The notes under the pieces were generated by a model. That model saw only the letters and a list, made by a program, of their open reading frames with translations, had not been told where the DNA came from and did not search any database. A program made the position numbers and the translations under genes. Positions 6,951 to 14,202 of a DNA stretch of 16,878 bases are shown here, one piece after another (the first letter of the stretch is position 1; the number at the start of each line of letters is the position of its first letter). The stretch spans positions 1 through 16,878 of the forward strand of contig JAJHRM010000024.1 of NCBI GenBank assembly GCA_020832965.1, given 5' to 3'. Source of the DNA: Thermofilum sp. Lineage in GTDB: Archaea; Thermoproteota; Thermoprotei; Thermofilales; Thermofilaceae.

Positions 6951-9341
6951 TCATTCAAGGTCACTTATATGTAACATGAAATATTTTTCAGCATCTTCGA
7001 GGCTTCCAATCTTCAGGTAATGCCTCGAAAATATTTGAGCAGTCTCCTTCATGAGACTTGTAGCCTCAACAAGTGTCAAATTTAGCTCGTCGCAAGACGT
7101 CCTCCAGCTTTTTGCCTGCAAAACTTTTGAGACAAGAAGCAGTTTCTGTTTCTCGGTTAATTGAGGCTTGCTAGAGGATAGAAAGTAGTGTTTGCAAACC
7201 AAGTTGAAAACATCCATGCAGTTTTCAATGGTCATGTCGCTCCAAGCATATGTTAGTAACCTGGCTAACTGCAGTTTGGATAAGCTTAATTTCGGGTCAG
7301 GATTTGGCAACGATTCAAGCAGAAGAAGTGCCACCTCAGGTTCAAGGTCAAAGTAAGGCGATGCAAGCGATCCCAGCAACTTATATTTAAATTCTTTTGC
7401 TATAACTTCCACTACTCTCCTAGCTTCTTCACTAAGCGGCTTAACCACGATAACACTGTACTCTCCGCTTACCGGATTACGCTCTGGACTCAAATGAACA
7501 GGTATAAAGCCATTCTTTAGCCAAAACTTTAAGAGCTCATATGTGACGCCGAAACCTGCCCCCACCCAATCAAAACCCCTTTGCCGAGCCTCTTCCTCAA
7601 GCCTCCTTAAAGAGTAGCTACCGAGACCTTTATTCATCGCTGACACATGGGTCGCAATTCTCACGACGCGGACACCCTTCAGCCTTCCGAAATCTAATAT
7701 TTTATAGTGCTTGATGATCCTATCAGGAATAATGTTCCCCATGACCCACGCTCCTTTAGCTGACTCCCTGCACTGATCCTCGTTTAACCCCCCTTCAATA
7801 GCTAATTCCATTGAAACAACAATTTTTCCGCTATCAAGCTTGGTCATTCTAACAAAGTGATGTGGGGCATCCATCATTATGCCGAGGTCGTTGGGGTTGT
7901 TCCTGTAGTGGGCCGTCACGTAGATGCCAAAGAACTGCCGCAGCTCTCTTTCACTCTTCAGGAACAGTTCCTCTTCATCAGGGGCAACATATGAAACGCG
8001 CCCTGATTTTATTAAGTTGAAGTCCTCCTCAGTTAATTCCTCTGGCTCGGCATCCAAAAGCAATGTGTCAAAAGTCCAGCGCTCTACTGGATCATCCTTT
8101 GCATAGCGGATGGGCTCATCCATTTCGTACTCGTAAAGCCTAACGTCTTTCTCGTTTCTTAGCCTGTGCAGGAACCTAATCGAAAAGCCTCTACCGGAAC
8201 CCTCATAGCCATGAACCGTGGACGAGTACACCACCTTGCCGTACCTGCTGAGAAATTTAAATAAAAGGGGGACTGGAATACTTGCTGCTTCGTCAACTAC
8301 TAGTAGGTCCCCTCTGGCTCTCAATGCGTCGAATGGCGACACATACTCTATCTCTATTCCCTTAGCTACAACCTTGTGAATAAAGCCCTCCTCATCTTCC
8401 AAGCAATCTACCTTGTGCTTGAAAGTTTCAAGAACCTTCGCAGAGAATCTAAGAACTTCCTGAATGTTTGCAGGTGAAGGAGCAGTGACCACAATACCGC
8501 ACCTGCCCTTGGCTCGACGTAGCCTATGGGCAAGCCACCCCACACCAATGCCCACTACGGAAGACTTCCCCCTCCCCCTGTCAGCCGTAAGCACAAGTAC
8601 TAACTTTTCCTTTTCAACCTTGGAGTAAAAGTTCTCGAGCAACTTGAGGACTTCAACCTGGTCCTGCGTTAAGGCTAATTTAAAAACCTTCAGCGGAATT
8701 TTACTTTTTTGAGGGAAGACTAACTCATGCTTCTCATAGGGCCTTGAAGCTATTTGTCCAAACTTTTTAACCCAGTATCTGTTATCTGCGTCATATATGG
8801 CTATGCCTTGGTGCTCAACTAACTTGCTGAGGAAGCGCTTTTCAAAGTACCTTTTTAAGTCCCTGTCGCTGAAGCCGGGAATAATGAGGTTGCTTTGAAA
8901 CCTTGTAACATTTGCCATGAGTCTATTAATCGAAGGTAGCAAGAAAATGTAGATGCCTCCACCTCTCACAACTCCCATTAATTTGCCGAGATCGTTGGGT
9001 TCGAGGTTATTTATCAGATCAGCGATGCAAGCACTATAGGTTCTCCCAAGAACAGCGTCGAGTTTATGGTATGACACGTATTCTACAGGGAAATCCCTAG
9101 GCGCTCCTTTTTCAAAAACCTCTCTTCTTAATGATCCATCGGAGTAAAAGGCATGGTACGCGTAAAGAACTTGCCCCGGGATAATTAACTCTTTTAATTC
9201 GTGGACGAAGTCCAGTAAGGTTGCCATCAACCTAGAGTCATCGTCTCCCATGATTACTAACAGTCTACGATGTCTACTCTTCGCTGCCTTTGAAAGCTCT
9301 TCATGCACCTCGTCCAAGTGCTCCAAGGGCACCAGTGGCAT
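6951..9341 (-). CDS. tmcA: tRNA(Met) cytidine acetyltransferase TmcA
   Basis: Makes N4-acetylcytidine in tRNA, and probably in other RNAs in thermophilic archaea, using acetyl-CoA and ATP. The 796 residues follow the family order: N-terminal DUF1726-type domain (about 1-200), an RNA-helicase-like ATPase module with Walker A ADRGRGKSS (253-261) and Walker B LLVVDEAASIP (346-356), a GNAT acetyltransferase domain (about 490-640) with the acetyl-CoA loop MNKGLGS (569-575), and a helical tail. The ATG is one base after the truD stop, with GGGG seven bases upstream as ribosome site, so it is translationally coupled to truD. It ends 9 bp from the convergent Fe-S protein gene. Length is normal for the archaeal family. 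Confidence 0.95.
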   Translation of the reverse strand: MPLVPLEHLDEVHEELSKAAKSRHRRLLVIMGDDDSRLMATLLDFVHELKELIIPGQVLYAYHAFYSDGSLRREVFEKGAPRDFPVEYVSYHKLDAVLGRTYSACIADLINNLEPNDLGKLMGVVRGGGIYIFLLPSINRLMANVTRFQSNLIIPGFSDRDLKRYFEKRFLSKLVEHQGIAIYDADNRYWVKKFGQIASRPYEKHELVFPQKSKIPLKVFKLALTQDQVEVLKLLENFYSKVEKEKLVLVLTADRGRGKSSVVGIGVGWLAHRLRRAKGRCGIVVTAPSPANIQEVLRFSAKVLETFKHKVDCLEDEEGFIHKVVAKGIEIEYVSPFDALRARGDLLVVDEAASIPVPLLFKFLSRYGKVVYSSTVHGYEGSGRGFSIRFLHRLRNEKDVRLYEYEMDEPIRYAKDDPVERWTFDTLLLDAEPEELTEEDFNLIKSGRVSYVAPDEEELFLKSERELRQFFGIYVTAHYRNNPNDLGIMMDAPHHFVRMTKLDSGKIVVSMELAIEGGLNEDQCRESAKGAWVMGNIIPDRIIKHYKILDFGRLKGVRVVRIATHVSAMNKGLGSYSLRRLEEEARQRGFDWVGAGFGVTYELLKFWLKNGFIPVHLSPERNPVSGEYSVIVVKPLSEEARRVVEVIAKEFKYKLLGSLASPYFDLEPEVALLLLESLPNPDPKLSLSKLQLARLLTYAWSDMTIENCMDVFNLVCKHYFLSSSKPQLTEKQKLLLVSKVLQAKSWRTSCDELNLTLVEATSLMKETAQIFSRHYLKIGSLEDAEKYFMLHISDLE

Positions 9342-9342
9342 G

Positions 9343-10683
9343 CTAAAACCCCTGCAAAGCTGGATTAGAAGGCTTAATAAATTCTCTCAGCAGGGTGGTC
9401 GCGTACATCCCTTTGAATAGTTTAAACCTTACCTGGTACCCGTCTTCGATAAAACGATATTCAAAGCTCAGAGGCATCAAAGCAGCAACTCTGTACGTCC
9501 CCGCAGAAGATGCCTCGGGAATGGTCTTCAGCCTGAATAGTGCTATGTCTATCTCTTCCTCTCTGAGGAGCTCTTTTTCTAATTCGCCCTCCATGCCAAG
9601 GGAGAGCTGACTCTTGTAGCCAAATACTGGCAAAACGAGGGCGGCCTGCCCCTTATCTATCCACTGAGATACTTTGTCGATGTTGGAATCATTAACCCTC
9701 AGCAGCCCGGTTATTACTGGTAACGCTTCACTCTTAAAAATACCCACAGTATCGCCTATCGACGGATAAGCATAGGATAGCCCGCTTTCGATGCGCTTGC
9801 TAAGCAGTTTATTAAATAGGTAGGCTTGGTAGGCGCCGATAAATAACCTCTTTATATATGTCGAGATGGATCTCAAAGCGCCTACGTAGTCGCCTGGATG
9901 CTTAGCTAAATACTTGATTACCGCTCTTTCACTTCTAAGAGTTCTGGGAAACATCTCTAATGCTTGCTTAAAATCTCCAGTTTCTGCTAACAGTCTTCTC
10001 GCTTTTTGAGCCGCAGGAGATTCGTTGGGGAAAATTCTTAAAACCAGTTCCTCCACTGCCTCCTTAAACTCCCCCTTTATTACCTTCTTACCTACGATGT
10101 GGGTGACTGGCCGTATCGACCCAAATCTTTGGTATCCGTAGTAATTCGGCACCGCCTTTTTCTCAGCAAGTTCCTCAACTAAGTTGGTAAGGCACTCAAG
10201 ACAACCCGCCTCCCTCACGCTTATAGTGAAGTAATTTCCTTGAAGCAGACCAGGTCGTAGCGAGAAAGGCCTCCTAATGGGACAATATAGTTTTAAAGAG
10301 GAATGTTGCATGTTAAAAACCTCTATCGCTTCTAAAGTAACCGAAATAGGTATAGAGATGAATTGGAAGGCTACAGCATTTGTATCCTTGAGACCAGCCA
10401 GACCTATGTCTTTTACCTCTAGTCCAAAATGCTTTGCCACTATTTTTACAGCTGCTAGAGTGTCGATTTTTCTTTTCTCCAGCACAAGCCAAGTATACTG
10501 CCCCTCGCCTTGACTATCGCAGCAATTGGAGAAGGCAACTCTCCCATCGATAGATACTTCTTGAACCTGAAAATCCTCTAGAAACTTCCGAAGCCTCCCT
10601 CCTGTACCCCTAGAAGCCAGAACGTAGTACTCCATCCCCAGATACTCGTCGAGTTGAGAATTCGTACGCGGGAACGCACTCAT
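9343..10683 (-). CDS. truD: tRNA pseudouridine(13) synthase TruD
   Basis: Pseudouridine synthase of the TruD family, which isomerises U13 of tRNA. The family signature GLAGLKDTNAV contains the catalytic aspartate (D100). Upstream, RKFLEDFQVQE matches the conserved N-terminal 'EDFxV.E' element, and the TruD insertion domain lies in the middle. The length (446 aa) suits archaeal members. Start: ATG 10683 has no Shine-Dalgarno, but TTTTATAA (on the minus strand, 10710-10703) overlaps the end of pth2 about 24 nt upstream, so this may be an internal leaderless start. The pth2-truD pairing is, as I recall, common in archaea and fits a tRNA-maintenance unit. Confidence 0.95.
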   Translation of the reverse strand: MSAFPRTNSQLDEYLGMEYYVLASRGTGGRLRKFLEDFQVQEVSIDGRVAFSNCCDSQGEGQYTWLVLEKRKIDTLAAVKIVAKHFGLEVKDIGLAGLKDTNAVAFQFISIPISVTLEAIEVFNMQHSSLKLYCPIRRPFSLRPGLLQGNYFTISVREAGCLECLTNLVEELAEKKAVPNYYGYQRFGSIRPVTHIVGKKVIKGEFKEAVEELVLRIFPNESPAAQKARRLLAETGDFKQALEMFPRTLRSERAVIKYLAKHPGDYVGALRSISTYIKRLFIGAYQAYLFNKLLSKRIESGLSYAYPSIGDTVGIFKSEALPVITGLLRVNDSNIDKVSQWIDKGQAALVLPVFGYKSQLSLGMEGELEKELLREEEIDIALFRLKTIPEASSAGTYRVAALMPLSFEYRFIEDGYQVRFKLFKGMYATTLLREFIKPSNPALQGF

Positions 10684-10702
10684 AGCTCGCGCTTCTGCAC
10701 AG

Positions 10703-10710
10703 TTATAAAA
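10703..10710 (-). promoter_or_regulatory. Internal TATA box for truD
   Basis: TTTTATAA read on the minus strand is centred about 24 nt before the truD ATG and overlaps the pth2 stop codon. The spacing fits a leaderless start. Confidence 0.45.
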
Positions 10711-11065
10711 GCTTTAATTTCCCGGTCAATTTATCAAGTAGTGCAGCCGGAGCTGGGCCTAGCCCTAGGGCGGTAACTGTGTTAGGTGCCAGTTGAGTCA
10801 ACCCTCTATCAACGACTAAGACAGCCGTTACGCCAAGCTCTTGCGCTTTACGGTATAACTCCAGGAGCTCCTCCTCGCTATCAACTCTCAACACGATTTT
10901 CTTTTGTCCCTGCTCAATCCACCTTTCCACCAACCTCTTATCCTTTTTTAATGCTTCAAGCGCGGCTTCAACAGCTGCATGGCACCCCTGAGCAACCATC
11001 TTCCCCTTTCCCATTTCCAAGTCCTTCCTGATTATAATGGCCTGCTTTAGCTCTTGGGACTCCAT
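10703..11065 (-). CDS. pth2: Peptidyl-tRNA hydrolase, Pth2 type
   Basis: Releases tRNA from peptidyl-tRNA that has dropped off the ribosome, freeing the tRNA for reuse. From ATG 11065 it is exactly 120 aa, the usual length of archaeal Pth2. Conserved blocks are present: KDLEMGKGKMVAQGCHAAVEA (13-33, with His29), then VVDRGLTQLAPNTVTALGLGPAP (D86, T90). A further in-frame ATG at 11089 would add eight residues (MRHHGVYS). I reject it because a TATA-like CTTTTTAT (11095-11088, minus strand) spans that codon and sits 26 nt before ATG 11065, and because the family length fits better. It lies between the PF04008 gene and truD. Confidence 0.95.
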   Translation of the reverse strand: MESQELKQAIIIRKDLEMGKGKMVAQGCHAAVEAALEALKKDKRLVERWIEQGQKKIVLRVDSEEELLELYRKAQELGVTAVLVVDRGLTQLAPNTVTALGLGPAPAALLDKLTGKLKLL

Positions 11066-11087
11066 GCTATAAACACCGTGGTGTCTC

Positions 11088-11095
11088 ATAAAAAG
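11088..11095 (-). promoter_or_regulatory. TATA box for pth2
   Basis: CTTTTTAT on the minus strand, centred about 26 nt before ATG 11065, the archaeal spacing for a leaderless transcript. It decides the pth2 start. Confidence 0.45.
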
Positions 11096-11113
11096 CTAGT
11101 GCTTATGGTCTTG

Positions 11114-11617
11114 CTATGCCCTTTTGTAACCTATCTTGCGGAGAAAGTCAACTCTCCTCTTCTTATCGTCTTCTCTTTCAACTCCTGTAACCGTAAATCC
11201 ATCTACCACGCCTAAGACGCCTCTGCCTTGATTCGTCTCAGCCACTATTACTTGTACTGGATTAGATGTTGCGCAGAATACATGGGTAACTTCCTGTATG
11301 TTCTTAACTTGGTTCAAGATATTTATTGGCCATGCATCCCTCAAGTAGAGGACAAAGATGTGCCCCGCGGCTATGCGTTTAGCTGCATCTATTGCAAGTT
11401 GAGTAAGTTCATAGTCGTTTCCGTCGTAGCGTATTAATCGATCCCCTGAAGCTTCGTTAAAAGCAAGCCCAAACTTCGCAGTGGGTACACTTGTTATTAC
11501 CACCTCAGCAATATCCTCCACGCTTTTTATGAAGTGTGTTTGCCCTATGATTACGTTAGTTTTCTCAGGTACCGGTATGTCCACAACCTCTATCTTCAGA
11601 TTGCTGCTCATCAACAT
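11114..11617 (-). CDS. PF04008 'adenosine-specific kinase' family protein (DUF355)
   Basis: A 167-aa member of the small archaeal/bacterial family formerly DUF355, labelled adenosine-specific kinase from structural work on a Pyrobaculum member. The family's conserved stretches are clear: [21 protein letters not shown] (48-68), [23 protein letters not shown], the [16 protein letters not shown] block, and [10 protein letters not shown] near the C-terminus, ending in RKIGYK. True enzymatic activity is poorly established, so the name is only a family label. ATG 11617 has AGGTG seven bases upstream and also a TATA-like AAATTTAT about 26 nt upstream; a second ATG lies at 11611. It sits 42 bp after the methionine aminopeptidase gene. 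Confidence 0.88.
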   Translation of the reverse strand: MLMSSNLKIEVVDIPVPEKTNVIIGQTHFIKSVEDIAEVVITSVPTAKFGLAFNEASGDRLIRYDGNDYELTQLAIDAAKRIAAGHIFVLYLRDAWPINILNQVKNIQEVTHVFCATSNPVQVIVAETNQGRGVLGVVDGFTVTGVEREDDKKRRVDFLRKIGYKRA

Positions 11618-11638
11618 CTATGCTATTGACACCTGGGA

Positions 11639-11649
11639 ATAAATTTTAC
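11639..11649 (-). promoter_or_regulatory. TATA box for the PF04008 gene
   Basis: GTAAAATTTAT on the minus strand is centred about 26 nt before ATG 11617, in the 42-bp gap after the methionine aminopeptidase stop. Confidence 0.4.
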
Positions 11650-11659
11650 GCACATGTAG

Positions 11660-12595
11660 CTACTCTATTAAGAACTGGAAATTGTCAGTTATTTTTACCA
11701 CTGGAATTGCCCCTGTTTCTGTCACGATGAATGTGTCCTCAAACTGGGCTACTATGCCTCTGCGAACCTCGACAAGCCTTGGATAATGGTATAGCCGTTT
11801 ATACCTTACTAGGAGATCGAGGTCCTTTTGAGAGAATCCCTTATGTAAAGCCCATCGCTCAGCGAAGGGTAAACCCTTAAACTCTCTCCAAAGCCCCTCC
11901 AAAATATCATTTATTCTTTCATCGCTAGAAATCCTTTTTACTGATATAACTCGGTAAATGTTACTCCGCCCTAGATCCTCGACGAGTCCTCTGCCATTAG
12001 TCGCGAAGGGTTCTACAGCGTAAACTTCACCAGCTTCTAGCGAGCTTAGCTTGCATTCGTACCTCGGGATATTAGGGATGCTCTTTCCTGCGTGTAAATT
12101 GTACCTTTCAATTTTGTGTCCAGTAAGGTTTTCAACGGGTCTGAAGTGATGCCTCGTTATGGCTTCACTAATAGCTTTAGAGACATCGTAAATACTTTTT
12201 CTTGGCTTAAAAACTTCTTTTATAGTCATGAGAGCTTCAAATGTAGCTCTGGCCAGCTTCTTCCAGGCTTGGTTAAAAGTTACAGTTATCGCACTATCAG
12301 ATATGTAACCATCTACGTGGACTCCTATGTCTATTTTTACAACGCCCCCTCTCGGTACAACTGCTTCATCGTTGGGGCACGGAGTGTAGTGAGCGGCGAC
12401 CTCATTTATTGACAAGTTTACCGGGAACGCTGGAAGAGCTCCTCTAGATCTAATAAATTCCTCGATTTTTTCTGCTATGTCGAGAAGTGGTGTACCCTCG
12501 TTCACGATGTTAATTGCTAGCCTATGAGCTTCCAAGGCAATTTCCCCTGCCCTCCTGTACTTCTCTAACACCGAAGGTGCAGCTCCTTCCGGCAT
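11660..12595 (-). CDS. map: Methionine aminopeptidase, type II
   Basis: Removes the N-terminal methionine from nascent proteins; a dinuclear-metal enzyme. All five metal ligands of the pita-bread fold are visible: D89 and D100 (KIDIGVHVDGYISDSA), H160 (TGHKIERY), E195 (VEPFAT) and E286 (AQFEDT), plus the active-site histidine H70 (AAHYTP). The insert between H160 and E195-E286 with a helical subdomain (about 205-265) and the 311-aa length are typical of the archaeal type II enzyme. The ATG has an AT-rich TATA element about 36 nt upstream, implying a leader of roughly 10 nt. First gene of the minus-strand translation cluster. Confidence 0.97.
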   Translation of the reverse strand: MPEGAAPSVLEKYRRAGEIALEAHRLAINIVNEGTPLLDIAEKIEEFIRSRGALPAFPVNLSINEVAAHYTPCPNDEAVVPRGGVVKIDIGVHVDGYISDSAITVTFNQAWKKLARATFEALMTIKEVFKPRKSIYDVSKAISEAITRHHFRPVENLTGHKIERYNLHAGKSIPNIPRYECKLSSLEAGEVYAVEPFATNGRGLVEDLGRSNIYRVISVKRISSDERINDILEGLWREFKGLPFAERWALHKGFSQKDLDLLVRYKRLYHYPRLVEVRRGIVAQFEDTFIVTETGAIPVVKITDNFQFLIE

Positions 12596-12637
12596 GAGAA
12601 AGACAAATAATTATGACCACAAAGCAAATTAAATATT
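12596..12637. promoter_or_regulatory. 42-bp divergent promoter between map and the translin gene
   Basis: Two TATA-like elements lie in 42 bp. AAATAATTA (12605-12613) is centred about 28 nt before the translin ATG. AAATTAAATATT (12626-12637), read on the other strand, is centred about 36 nt before the map ATG. Predicted start sites (about 12636 for translin, about 12606 for map) each fall in the other gene's TATA element. Confidence 0.6.
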
Positions 12638-13285
12638 ATGCGAAACTTCATCCAGAGAATAAAGGGGGAACTTTCTACGATCTATAAACTACTTGAGAAG
12701 CTAGACTCTGACAGGGAGAGAATGCTCATGCTTACCCGAGAAGTGTCACGTAGATGCCGCACTGCAATATTTGCCCTTCACAGGGAAGATTACGCGGCTG
12801 CAGAGCACGAACTACTAAAGGCTAAAGAGCTTCTCGGGGAGATCTACAAGCTTAAAACAGAGTGCCCTCAAATCTACTTCTCGGGGGCAGTTTCCAGCGC
12901 GCAGGCAGAGTACATCGAGGCGGTTCTGCTCTACTCTATTCTCCAGGGCGCAGAGCCGTTAAGCTTTGAAGAACTACGGGTTGATCCGTATGCTTACTTA
13001 GCTGGTTTGGGCGATTTCATTGGCGAGCTTAGACGATATGTCCTAGATTTGCTTCGTAAAGGTCTGATAAATGAGGCTTGGAACGTATTTAACGTTATGG
13101 AAGAATTGTACGTGGAACTAAGCAAGTTTTCGTATCCAGAGGCACTAACGCCGGGACTAAGGCATAAGGTGGACGTCGCAAGAGCCCTGCTTGAAAACAC
13201 TAGAAATGATATAATGTTTTTCGAAAGAAGCCAAGAACTCATCGAGAAAATTGAACAATCTAGACGCGCGTTGGAGTATTTTTGA
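12638..13285 (+). CDS. Translin/Trax family RNA-binding nuclease
   Basis: A 215-aa all-helical protein of the translin superfamily. Translin and Trax form the C3PO endoribonuclease in eukaryotes, and archaeal single-gene versions form RNase-active octamers. Family signatures are strong: DRERMLMLTREVSRRCRTAI near the N-terminus, then the EYIEA motif (E91, E94), GLGDFIGELRR (D126) and SYPEALTPGLRHKVDVAR near the C-terminus. E91, E94 and D126 line up with the acidic residues that form the Trax catalytic centre, so this looks like a catalytic rather than structural subunit. It probably acts on RNA in the cytoplasm; tRNA or tRNA-leader fragments are plausible targets by analogy. ATG 12638 appears leaderless. 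Divergent from map. Confidence 0.9.
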   Translation: MRNFIQRIKGELSTIYKLLEKLDSDRERMLMLTREVSRRCRTAIFALHREDYAAAEHELLKAKELLGEIYKLKTECPQIYFSGAVSSAQAEYIEAVLLYSILQGAEPLSFEELRVDPYAYLAGLGDFIGELRRYVLDLLRKGLINEAWNVFNVMEELYVELSKFSYPEALTPGLRHKVDVARALLENTRNDIMFFERSQELIEKIEQSRRALEYF

Positions 13286-13292
13286 TTATGCT

Positions 13293-13311
13293 CCTTAGCG
13301 CGCGCATAAGG
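13293..13311. repeat. 19-bp near-palindrome with GCGCGCGC core
   Basis: CCTTAGCGCGCGCATAAGG reads nearly the same on both strands and begins 8 bp after the translin stop. It could form a terminator-like stem or bind a dimeric protein. It marks the left side of the second repeat region. Confidence 0.55.
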
Positions 13312-13363
13312 TAGACACAGGGTCTTATAGCCCAGCAGGCATGAAGCGTTAAAGCTAGCTAAG

Positions 13364-13473
13364 CGCTATTGGGAGTAGAGGAAAGTCACAAGAGATCTGG
13401 CGCAAAAGAGTAGCATGCTCCTGAGCACTTCACTGCTCCGCAGACAGCTCGAGCTCGCGGAAAAACCATCTCC
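13364..13473 (+). repeat. Intergenic repeat element, copy 2
   Basis: Aligns along about 105 bp with copy 1 (1893-1998). Its right end, CTCGAGCTCGCGGAAAA (13448-13464), is identical over 17 bp to the minus-strand copy at 16853-16869. GAGCA (13423-13427) can pair with TGCTC (13434-13438), the same place where copy 1 has its GGCAG/CTGCC stem, although the sequences differ. It lies upstream of, and in the same orientation as, the endonuclease V gene. No gene is seen in 13286-13533. Confidence 0.65.
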
Positions 13474-13497
13474 CAACAGGGCTCAGCCTCTGAAACA

Positions 13498-13505
13498 TTT
13501 TTATT
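13498..13505 (+). promoter_or_regulatory. TATA-like box of endonuclease V gene
   Basis: TTTTTATT is centred about 32 nt before ATG 13534 and 23 nt before GTG 13525. Transcription would start near 13528, which suits the ATG with a leader of a few bases. Confidence 0.45.
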
Positions 13506-13533
13506 TCTGAATTCCATCGAAAAAGTGAACTTT

Positions 13534-13548
13534 ATGATGAATCATCAT
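13534..13548. repeat. 15-bp palindrome at the endonuclease V start codon
   Basis: ATGATGA and TCATCAT are perfect reverse complements around a single central A (13541). The predicted start codon is the first three bases, so the site could act as an operator or as a small hairpin over the start. Confidence 0.5.
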
Positions 13549-14202
13549 TCTAGAATTCCTCAAGGTTTTTCCATTGAGAAGGCCAGATACGCCCAGAGGA
13601 GAATAGCCGAGCTAATCCTTGAAGAAGACTTGATCCAAAACGAGGTTCAGCATGCTGCTGGTGTGGATGTTTCGTTTAAAGGTAACTATGCCTTTGGCGT
13701 AGCAGTGGTTGTAGAAAAATCCACTTTTTCTGTAATAGATGTCTCGATAGTTAAAACAGAGGTGAAGTTCCCCTATGTACCGACGTTGCTTGCTTTCCGA
13801 GAAGCTTTTCCTGCATATAAAGCTTTAAAGGGTCTAAAAGAGGAGTATGACGTCTTATTCGTGGATGGTAATGGTAGACTTCACCCCCTGAAGGCGGGAT
13901 TCGCATGCCATCTGGGTCTAATAATAGATAAACCAACCATAGGAGTGGCGAAGTCTCTCTTGATAGGGCGGGTAGGCGCGTGGAGCAATGACACTGCCCC
14001 TGTTGTATACCAAGGAGAGACCCTAGGGGTTGCTTTAAAAGCTTCTTTTTCTTCCAAGCCTATCTACATAAGTGTTGGACATAAAATAACTTTGAGAAAA
14101 GCCGTGAAAATCACGAGAGAATTCACGAGAAGTGGTTTCAGAGAGCCTGAGCCGCTTAGACAAGCGCACAGGTACTCGGTGAAGGCACGCAAAAGAGACT
14201 AG
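13534..14202 (+). CDS. nfi: Endonuclease V (deoxyinosine 3' endonuclease)
   Basis: Cuts the second phosphodiester bond 3' of deoxyinosine (and inosine in some members), beginning repair of deaminated adenine, which matters at high temperature. All family motifs are present (numbering from ATG 13534, 222 aa): AGVDVSF with D45, PYVPTLLAFRE with E90, VDGNGRLHP with D111 and H117, CHLGLIIDKPTIGVAKS, and a C-terminal QAHR (H212). An in-frame GTG at 13525 would add three residues; ATG 13537 is a further option. The motif has HPL where most members have HPR. It shares the last four bases, CTAG, with the convergent neighbour. It has its own TATA box after repeat copy 2. Confidence 0.95.
   Translation: MMNHHSRIPQGFSIEKARYAQRRIAELILEEDLIQNEVQHAAGVDVSFKGNYAFGVAVVVEKSTFSVIDVSIVKTEVKFPYVPTLLAFREAFPAYKALKGLKEEYDVLFVDGNGRLHPLKAGFACHLGLIIDKPTIGVAKSLLIGRVGAWSNDTAPVVYQGETLGVALKASFSSKPIYISVGHKITLRKAVKITREFTRSGFREPEPLRQAHRYSVKARKRD

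Noticed and set aside
13364..13473. RNase P RNA, because of GAGGAAAGTC resembling its conserved region I
   Set aside because: The other conserved RNase P regions are missing, and the motif is not preserved in the other repeat copy, which a single-copy essential RNA would not explain.
13534..13560. C/D box small RNA, because ATGATGA matches a C box
   Set aside because: No CTGA D box or internal C'/D' pair follows at suitable distance, and the motif is explained by the endonuclease V start and palindrome.
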